From JBMNNU01 sp050942695 (lineage in GTDB: Bacteria > Chloroflexota > UBA6077), in contig JBMNNU010000067.1 in assembly GCA_050942695.1 (NCBI GenBank), positions 1 through 13,539 on the forward strand: a stretch of DNA of 13,539 nt, written 5' to 3'. Shown one piece after another: positions 6,900 through 12,567 of the stretch. The notes below the pieces were generated by a model. It did no database searches. It saw nothing but the letters and a program-made list of their open reading frames with translations, and had not been told where the DNA came from. A program made the position numbers and the translations under genes. Numbering within the stretch: the stretch's first letter is position 1; every line of letters begins with the position of its first letter.

Positions 6900-8666
6900 A
6901 TGTACTACCGTTCCCGGAGAAGACGCTCCTGGTGGAAACCATGGTTGGTCGGAATATTGGTTGTAGCCGGGTTAGCCATTCTCCTATTGGCAGTAAACCC
7001 GGCGAGTTTTCGCGAATACCTGATTGGCAAGTTAGGAGACGAAAGGCGCCATCAGATCATCGCCTTGACCTCCAGCATTAACCAGCGAAGCGTCGATACC
7101 GAGGAGATGGTGCCCATCCGCTACACCGGCGTTAACCCCCTGGGAGTCAACACCTTTCTAGAGCAAGAGGTGGAGGAATCAAAACTCCGGGGAACTATGG
7201 AGATGATCAAGGCTGCCGGCATCGGGTGGATCAGGCAGCAGTTCCCATGGGAAGACATCGAACGCCCCTCCAAAGGTCGTTATTGGGATGAGAAATGGGG
7301 CAAGAGCACATGGGAAAAATATGACAACATCGTAAAGCTGGCAAACGAGTACGGGATTCAACTAATCGTCCGCCTCGACCTGCCTCCTAAATGGGCGCAT
7401 CCTGGCAATCCGTGGCCTCACACCCCGCCCGAGGACTTCGAGGACTACGGGGATTTCGTGCACACTGTTGTCAGCCGGTACAAGGGCAAGGTCAAATACT
7501 ATCAGCTCTGGAACGAGCCCAACCTGGCTATCGAATGGGGCAACAAACCGGTGGATGCCGCCGAATACGTCCGCCTCTTGAAGATAGGCTACCAGAGGGC
7601 CAAACAAGCAGACCCAGACGTCGTGATTCTCTGCGCGGCCCTAGCCCCCACCATCGAGGAGAGCTGGAGAGCCATGAACGAGCAGATCTATTTCCAACAG
7701 ATGTACGATGCCGGGGCTAAGGACTACTTCGACATCATGTCGGTGATGGCCTACGGACTCCGTTCGGGTCCCGACGATCGCCGCCTGACGCTCCAAGACG
7801 TTAACTTTTCTCGCCCCCTGCTAGTCCGCGAGATAATGGTCAGAAACGGCGACGCTTCTAAGCCTATATGGGCATCGGAGATGGGGTGGAACGCCCAGCC
7901 TGAATCGGTGACGGCCGAACCGGAGTTCGGCCGAGTTAGCGATGAGCTGCAAGCCCGCTACACGGTGCGCGGCCTTCAGCGCGCTGCAGAGGAATGGCCG
8001 TGGATGGGGGTAATGAATCTCTGGTTCTTCAAACGAGCCGATGACCATGAAAAGGATCAGCCTTTTTACTACTTCCGGATGGTCGAGCCGGATCTAACCC
8101 CTCACCTAGTCTATCACTCAGTCAAAGAGTGGGGAACGAGTCCTCCGACTGTATACCGAGGGTATGCTCAGGAGGACCATTGGGCTCTAAGCTACCAGGG
8201 CGAATGGGCCAGGGTCGCCCATCCTAAAGCCAGCTTGGGACAGACGCAGGCCACCGAGCAGGCTGGCGCTTCCGTTAGCTTCCGATTCCGGGGAACCGAC
8301 CTGACGCTGATCGCTCCGAAAGCCCCATCCCTGGGCAAGGCTTATGTCGAGGTGGATGGCTCGCCGGAGAATGCCAATTTGCTGCCCAGAGACGGCTCCG
8401 GAAAAGCATTCGTAGACCTATCCTCGTCTAGCGAAAGCCAGCAGCAACAGATCCCGGTCGCCAGCAATCTCTCCGATGATTATCATCGGCTGGAGCTGAT
8501 AACCGATGGGGCGTTTGCCCTGGACGGGATCATAGTAGAAGTCAGGGAGCCGGTTTGGAAGGAATGGATTGGCTCTGCGCTAGCAGCAACGTTCTTAGTG
8601 ATTACGATCGCCCTCGGGTTGACCGTCCGGCATCGCAGGCAATACCGAGGACGGTTGCGGCTATGA
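6900..8666 (+). CDS. Membrane-anchored glycoside hydrolase-like protein (clan GH-A fold, GH39/GH5-like)
   Basis: This 588-residue protein begins with a basic stretch (YYRSRRRRSWWKPW) and a membrane helix at about 15-33, and ends with a second helix (about 556-575) and a basic tail RHRRQYRGRLRL. Charge placement predicts both ends inside and the large middle outside. The middle is a TIM-barrel glycosidase: IGWIRQQFPWEDIE (108-121), IQLIVRLDLPPKWA (153-166), YYQLWNEPN (200-208) with acid/base candidate Glu206, and PIWASEMGWNAQ (322-333) with nucleophile candidate Glu327. Residues about 410-550 form an extra domain rich in beta strands, possibly carbohydrate-binding. PslG of Pseudomonas is a GH39-type hydrolase in a polysaccharide operon and is the best functional analogy, not a proven relative. 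TTG 6894 is possible, but ATG 6900 sits seven bases from AAGGA (6888-6892). Substrate unknown, probably the glycan made by this locus. Confidence 0.85.
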   Translation: MYYRSRRRRSWWKPWLVGILVVAGLAILLLAVNPASFREYLIGKLGDERRHQIIALTSSINQRSVDTEEMVPIRYTGVNPLGVNTFLEQEVEESKLRGTMEMIKAAGIGWIRQQFPWEDIERPSKGRYWDEKWGKSTWEKYDNIVKLANEYGIQLIVRLDLPPKWAHPGNPWPHTPPEDFEDYGDFVHTVVSRYKGKVKYYQLWNEPNLAIEWGNKPVDAAEYVRLLKIGYQRAKQADPDVVILCAALAPTIEESWRAMNEQIYFQQMYDAGAKDYFDIMSVMAYGLRSGPDDRRLTLQDVNFSRPLLVREIMVRNGDASKPIWASEMGWNAQPESVTAEPEFGRVSDELQARYTVRGLQRAAEEWPWMGVMNLWFFKRADDHEKDQPFYYFRMVEPDLTPHLVYHSVKEWGTSPPTVYRGYAQEDHWALSYQGEWARVAHPKASLGQTQATEQAGASVSFRFRGTDLTLIAPKAPSLGKAYVEVDGSPENANLLPRDGSGKAFVDLSSSSESQQQQIPVASNLSDDYHRLELITDGAFALDGIIVEVREPVWKEWIGSALAATFLVITIALGLTVRHRRQYRGRLRL

Positions 8667-8739
8667 AGGGAGCGACCTTTCCGGCACGTCCTGCAATTCA
8701 ACCGCAATCGACTCCGATTCCAGCGCAAGTTGGTTATAT

Positions 8740-8769
8740 TTGACTTTGAACATCGGAGAGAAATAGAAT
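8740..8769 (+). promoter_or_regulatory. Candidate sigma-70-type promoter for the TRAP operon
   Basis: TTGACT (8740-8745) and TAGAAT (8764-8769) are each one base from consensus and are separated by 18 nt. This is the best promoter-like pair in the 392-nt gap before the transporter. Transcription would start near 8776, leaving a leader of about 280 nt. It rests on sequence match alone. Confidence 0.45.
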
Positions 8770-8801
8770 GATGGTCGGACCTCGATCGTCTGGCGTTAAA
8801 G

Positions 8802-8938
8802 CACGGAAATCCATGCCTCAGCATCCGTGATGGGACGGTCATGGGGTGCAAGGCGCACCTACAAGCATTTGGTTCCATTTAGCAAATATAAGCTCCGTTC
8901 GGGGTCAATTGAGTTCCATAAGCACGAGGCGCCTTGCA
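8802..8938 (+). promoter_or_regulatory. Possible structured RNA leader of the TRAP operon
   Basis: Two folding units are visible. In the first, CACGG (8802-8806) pairs with CCGTG (8825-8829) and ATGC (8813-8816) pairs with GCAT (8821-8824) around loop CTCA, giving a hairpin with a one-sided bulge. In the second, TGCAAGGCGC (8847-8856) is perfectly complementary to GCGCCTTGCA (8929-8938), a 10-bp stem enclosing 72 nt. That interior can form ATTTG/CAAAT (8867-8871 with 8883-8887) and CTCC/GGGG (8893-8896 with 8901-8904, one G-U pair). A local hairpin GGTGC/GCACC (8845-8849 with 8855-8859) competes with the long stem, as in switching RNAs. It does not match any riboswitch class I recognise. Regulatory function is inference. 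No convincing gene lies in this gap. Confidence 0.35.
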
Positions 8939-9009
8939 GATCAATTATCATAGACAGGGAGGTGATGGCCAAGCAAAGGCGCGGAAACCAACCAAAAACC
9001 ATTCTGCAC

Positions 9010-9052
9010 CACCTACTCCTGTAGGTGATCACTCAATGGCACTGAGAGGAGG
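9010..9052 (+). promoter_or_regulatory. Hairpin and strong ribosome-binding site ahead of the TAXI receptor
   Basis: CACCTAC (9010-9016) and GTAGGTG (9021-9027) form a perfect 7-bp stem with loop TCCT. CTCCT at 9016-9020, mostly the loop, is complementary to AGGAG at 9047-9051 inside the Shine-Dalgarno run GAGAGGAGG (9044-9052). The run directly abuts ATG 9053 with no spacer but is 6 nt from in-frame GTG 9059, so it decides the start in favour of the GTG. The loop-to-SD pairing could modulate translation; that is inference. Confidence 0.5.
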
Positions 9053-9058
9053 ATGCTA

Positions 9059-10204
9059 GTGAGGTTTTTAACCAAACATACATCGTTGTTCTTGGCGCTT
9101 CCCCTAATGTTTGCTCTGGTATTTGCAGCTTGCGCGCCCGCCGAAACCCCAGCACCAACATCAGCACCTGCACCAACCGCAGCACCCGCGGCTGCGCCCA
9201 CTAAAGCGGCCGCCCCCGAGGCTACCGCTGCAGCCTCGGCTCCCACAAAGGCAGAAGCCCCCGCAGCCAGCAAGACGGAACTGCCTCCATTGACGGTGGA
9301 CAAAAGCAAGTGGCCGCAGGCGGTGTCCATCGGGTCAGCCTCTGTGGGCGGCACCAACTACATAGCGGCAGGCGGTCTCGCTAAGGTTTTCGAAAAGATA
9401 GGAGTACCGGCTGCACCTGAAGCAACTGGCGGGTCGGTTCAAAACCCTCAACTGATTCAATCCGGGCAGATCCAATTCGCCAACATCGCCCAGGGTTCCG
9501 CTTTCGAGGCATGGAACGGGACCGGTTGGGCCAATGGGAAAAAGCACGACAAACTACGAAGCCTCTTCGCCATTTTGCCCCAACTGATGCATGGCTGGGC
9601 GCTAAAAAAGAGTGGCATTAATACCTTTGCCGATCTAGAGGGCAAGATCGTTAGCGGTGGGCCGGCCGGCGGCACATCCGACGCCTACCTCCGACAGTTC
9701 ACCGAGTTCCTCGGCATCAAACCAGCGAAGATCGTTACCACCGGCTTCGCCGATACTACAGGCCAGCTACGAGACGGTCTACTGGACGCAGTAGCAGCCA
9801 GTTCAGGTGTGCCGAACCCCTCCTGCTCCGAGATCGCCTCTACTCAGGATGTAACGATCCTTGGCTTCGACGAAGCGACTGTGAAGAAGCTTGTCGAGCA
9901 GTTCCCGTCCCAGGTTCCTGGCGAGGTGCCGGCTGGAACCTATAACGGACAGGACGAGGCCATTCTCACACTAGCCGACTGGTTGATCTTCTTCACCGAC
10001 AAAGATATGCCTGAAGACCTAGTTTACGAGTACGTCAAGGCTGTCTTCGAGAGCAAAGAAATGCTCCTAGATGTGCATAAAGCAATGGAGAACGTCACCG
10101 AAGACAACGTCAAGAACGTAGCTCTTCCGATGCACCCCGGTGCCTATCGGTATTACATGGAAAAAGGCATCGAGGTCAACCCATTGGCGAAACCGATCGA
10201 CTAA
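9059..10204 (+). CDS. TAXI family TRAP transporter solute-binding lipoprotein
   Basis: This is the extracytoplasmic receptor of a TRAP transporter of the TAXI type, which captures a small organic solute and delivers it to the permease encoded next. From GTG 9059 it has 381 residues: a signal peptide (RFLTKHTSLFLALPLMFALV), a lipobox-like VFAAC with Cys25 as the likely lipidation site, and an Ala/Pro/Thr-rich linker to about residue 77. The mature domain opens with IGSASVGGTNYIAAGGLAKV (91-110) and shows SGQIQFANIAQGSAFEAWNG (135-154), IVSGGPAGGTSDAY (197-210), GVPNPS (250-255) and LPMHPGAYRYYMEKGI (356-371), all TAXI hallmarks. ATG 9053 would add two residues but lacks a spacer to the Shine-Dalgarno. 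Some TAXI receptors bind glutamate or 2-oxoglutarate; the ligand here cannot be read off. Confidence 0.92.
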   Translation: MRFLTKHTSLFLALPLMFALVFAACAPAETPAPTSAPAPTAAPAAAPTKAAAPEATAAASAPTKAEAPAASKTELPPLTVDKSKWPQAVSIGSASVGGTNYIAAGGLAKVFEKIGVPAAPEATGGSVQNPQLIQSGQIQFANIAQGSAFEAWNGTGWANGKKHDKLRSLFAILPQLMHGWALKKSGINTFADLEGKIVSGGPAGGTSDAYLRQFTEFLGIKPAKIVTTGFADTTGQLRDGLLDAVAASSGVPNPSCSEIASTQDVTILGFDEATVKKLVEQFPSQVPGEVPAGTYNGQDEAILTLADWLIFFTDKDMPEDLVYEYVKAVFESKEMLLDVHKAMENVTEDNVKNVALPMHPGAYRYYMEKGIEVNPLAKPID

Positions 10205-10228
10205 AGAGTAGATCACCAACGGTATAAT

Positions 10229-10259
10229 GAGTCGGAGCGAAACGATTTCGCTCCGACTC
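10229..10259 (+). terminator. Perfect 14-bp hairpin between TRAP receptor and permease
   Basis: GAGTCGGAGCGAAA (10229-10242) and its exact complement (10246-10259) flank a 3-nt loop. No T-run follows, so it may be a partial terminator or a 3' stabiliser that lets the receptor be made in excess of the permease. It lies 24 nt after the receptor stop. TATAAT (10223-10228) sits just upstream but has no fitting -35 box. Confidence 0.55.
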
Positions 10260-10334
10260 TGCCGCCGAATCAATGTCATCCACAAGCAGGCTTCCCATTT
10301 CCACGTAACCGGCGAGATCAATCGGAGGAATTAC

Positions 10335-12266
10335 ATGCAGAAGGAACCCGAGGTCCGGGAAGTCGTTACCGAAACCGCACGGCTTCGTTCCCTGGATAAG
10401 CCCTACTGGCTAGTCGCCCGCGTCCTGGCCATCGGGATGGCGTTATGGCAACTGTTCGTACTGACAGCCTATCCGATGGACCCGCTGAAGCTGAGAGCCA
10501 TCCACTTAGCCCTGGTCATGGCCATCGGCTTCTTGCTCATGGGCGCCACAAAGAAATCACCATTCAAGCGTTTCACCATACTAGACGCTATCTTGGCGCT
10601 GCTGAGTATCTCGATAGTCTTCTATATTTACAGCGACTTCGATAATCTGGTGAATCGTACCGGCGTAGTTCCAACGACCGGAGACATCATCTTTGGCTCG
10701 ATTCTCATCATTCTGGTGTTCGAAATCACCAGACGCTCTACCGGTTTAGTATTACCCATAATCTCGAGTGCTTTCCTGGCCTATGCTTTCTGGGGCAACA
10801 ATATCCCGGGAATGTTCCGCCATAGTGGATACTCTTTCCAGCGAGTGGTCAGCTTCGTATTCGGCACCGAGGGTATCTACACCATCCCAATCGGCGTCTC
10901 CGCCACCTACGTGTTCCTGTTTATCGCTTTCGGCAGTTTCTTGCACGCCTCCGGCGCGGGGCAAGTATTCACCGACCTCGCCAAGGCAGTTGCCGGTGGC
11001 ACTAGGGGGGGGCCGGCCAAGGTGGCTATCTTTGCAAGCGCCCTCTTCGGAAGCATTTCGGGATCTGCCGTGGCCAACGTGGTGACAACGGGTAGCTTCA
11101 CAATACCGCTCATGAAGAACATCGGCTACCGCCCCCATTTCGCCGGAGCGGTGGAAGCCGTAGCATCCACTGGAGGGCAGATGATGCCTCCTGTCATGGG
11201 GGCAGGCGCCTTCATCATGGCAGAAATTGTCGGCGTACCTTACGTACAGATTATCGTCGCGGCGGCCATTCCAGCCCTCCTATATTACTTTGCGCTGTTC
11301 TGGATGATCGATTTCGAGGCGGTCAACTACAATCTCAAGGGGATCCCGCGCGATCAACTGCCCAATTTCTGGGACGTCACCAAAAGTAAGGGTTATCTAT
11401 TGATACCCCTCCTGGTGCTGCTCTACTTCTTGATCGTGCTCCAGGTTTCGCCCATTCGTGCAGCCCTCGTCTCCATTCTATCCATTCTCATCGTCAGTAT
11501 GCTGAAGAAAGAATCTAGAATGGGGCTGACGAAGATCCTTAACGCGCTGAACAACAGCTCGACGGGTATGATCGAGGTTGCGGCCACCTGCGCCTGTGCG
11601 GGAATCGTGATCGGAGTGATGGGGCTGACAGGTTTGGGTGTCAAGTTCGTGAGCGGACTTATCACACTGTCGGGTGGAAACCTGGCTATGGCTCTGCTCC
11701 TCACCATGATCGTAAGCATGCTTCTCGGCATGGGCGTACCGACAACCCCAGCCTACGCTATCGTAGCTACTACAGCCGCCCCTGCCCTGATCAAGCTGGG
11801 AGTCCCCGCCCTGGCTGCCCACCTGTTCGTATTCTACTTTGCCTGCATCTCGGCCATTACGCCACCGGTGGCGTTGGCCGCCTTCGCCGGAGCGGCTGTC
11901 GCAGGTGCTAACATGTGGAAGGTGGGATTCACGGCGGTGAAGATCGGCATCGCAGGCTACATCGTCCCCTACATGTTCGTCTACGGACGCGCGCTGCTGA
12001 TGATGGGATCCTGGCAAGAGGTGGTACAGGCAACGATCACTGCCTGTATCGGTACCGTCTGCCTCGCTGGCGGTTTCCAGGGATGGCTTTGGAAACGGTT
12101 GCGCTTGCCGCAGCAGGCCATCCTCCTGGCCGCAGCCTTCGGTTTGATCGACCCACAACCTATGACCGACGCCTTCGGCGCAGTGGCTATCGCCACAGTG
12201 CTAATCACCGCAAAGCTAGGCTATTACAAGCGAGAAAAGGTGGTAGCTCAGGAAACAGCTCAATAG
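10335..12266 (+). CDS. TRAP transporter fused permease (DctQ-DctM type, TAXI system)
   Basis: This 643-residue integral membrane protein joins the small and large TRAP permease subunits, the usual form in TAXI systems. Hydrophobic segments near 27-45, 55-70, 82-99 and 118-150 form the small-subunit part. The large part carries the conserved blocks GSISGSAVANVVTTGSFTIP (239-258), TGGQMMPPVMGAGAFIMAE (279-297), LLGMGVPTTPAYAIVA (463-478) and SAITPPVALAAFAGAAVAG (506-524), which form the transport and sodium sites in this family. It would import the receptor-bound solute driven by an ion gradient. The frame is open upstream from 10227, but that stretch is the hairpin; GGAGGA at 10324-10329 places the start at ATG 10335. 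Length is normal for the fused family. Confidence 0.93.
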   Translation: MQKEPEVREVVTETARLRSLDKPYWLVARVLAIGMALWQLFVLTAYPMDPLKLRAIHLALVMAIGFLLMGATKKSPFKRFTILDAILALLSISIVFYIYSDFDNLVNRTGVVPTTGDIIFGSILIILVFEITRRSTGLVLPIISSAFLAYAFWGNNIPGMFRHSGYSFQRVVSFVFGTEGIYTIPIGVSATYVFLFIAFGSFLHASGAGQVFTDLAKAVAGGTRGGPAKVAIFASALFGSISGSAVANVVTTGSFTIPLMKNIGYRPHFAGAVEAVASTGGQMMPPVMGAGAFIMAEIVGVPYVQIIVAAAIPALLYYFALFWMIDFEAVNYNLKGIPRDQLPNFWDVTKSKGYLLIPLLVLLYFLIVLQVSPIRAALVSILSILIVSMLKKESRMGLTKILNALNNSSTGMIEVAATCACAGIVIGVMGLTGLGVKFVSGLITLSGGNLAMALLLTMIVSMLLGMGVPTTPAYAIVATTAAPALIKLGVPALAAHLFVFYFACISAITPPVALAAFAGAAVAGANMWKVGFTAVKIGIAGYIVPYMFVYGRALLMMGSWQEVVQATITACIGTVCLAGGFQGWLWKRLRLPQQAILLAAAFGLIDPQPMTDAFGAVAIATVLITAKLGYYKREKVVAQETAQ

Positions 12267-12275
12267 GTCGATACA

Positions 12276-12302
12276 GGAGGGCGGGATGGTATCCCGCCCT
12301 CC
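12276..12302 (+). terminator. GC-rich hairpin after the TRAP permease
   Basis: GGAGGGCGGGAT (12276-12287) pairs exactly with ATCCCGCCCTCC (12291-12302) around a 3-nt loop, ten bases after the permease stop. Position and stability fit the end of the TRAP operon, although no T-run follows. Confidence 0.6.
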
Positions 12303-12462
12303 CCTCACCCATAGCCTATCGATCGCATAGCCGCCTGCTCATCCAACCCCGCCCAAACCGCTCGTCTTCGCAATTTGCGCGAGCCATGCTGTAACAGCTT
12401 GGCGGCACCCATCACAGGTTCCACATTAGCGCGCAAACGAACAGATCGTGAAACGGTAGGAT
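12303..12462 (-). other. Gap before mutS2 with a possible relic coding frame on the minus strand
   Basis: No convincing gene is present. On the minus strand a frame is open into a TGA at 12305-12307 and reads RANVEPVMGAAKLLQHG, then a basic RKLRRR segment. VEPV followed by G and K loosely recalls the C-terminal part of some DDE transposases, but there is no ribosome-binding site, no good start and no intact upstream domain. It may be a relic, a dispersed repeat or chance. GTAGGA (12456-12461) and TCCTAC (12473-12478) form a short inverted repeat at its edge. Confidence 0.2.
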
Positions 12463-12492
12463 TTGGCCTGCCTCCTACTAATACAGTAGAAT
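12463..12492 (+). promoter_or_regulatory. Weak candidate promoter for mutS2
   Basis: TTGGCC (12463-12468) and TAGAAT (12487-12492) are 18 nt apart. The -10 box is good and the -35 box is only partial. Transcription from it would start near 12500, just ahead of the palindrome at 12516. Confidence 0.3.
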
Positions 12493-12515
12493 CATAATTG
12501 CAGAGATGAGAATCG

Positions 12516-12543
12516 ATAGCTTCTCTCGGCCGAGAGAAGCTAT
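12516..12543 (+). promoter_or_regulatory. Perfect 28-nt palindrome upstream of mutS2
   Basis: ATAGCTTCTCTCGG (12516-12529) is followed directly by its exact reverse complement (12530-12543). It ends 24 nt before the mutS2 start. As DNA it could be an operator for a dimeric repressor; as RNA it gives a 12-bp hairpin with a GGCC loop in the 5' leader. TTT follows within TATTTACC, which is too short for a clear terminator. Confidence 0.5.
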
Positions 12544-12567
12544 TTACCTGATAGGCGCTAAGAGGAC

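Noticed and set aside
8847..8938. tRNA or known riboswitch in the TRAP leader
   Set aside because: No acceptor/T-arm pattern and no recognisable conserved core of a known riboswitch class; kept only as an unassigned structured leader.
8827..9024. 65-codon + strand ORF in the gap before the TRAP receptor
   Set aside because: No ribosome-binding site before its GTG or ATG, no recognisable family, and it overlaps the inverted repeats of the leader.
11478..12158. 226-codon minus-strand ORF
   Set aside because: It is antisense to conserved permease motifs, and its translation is rich in Gln/His/Asp/Gly without any domain; a shadow of the real gene.
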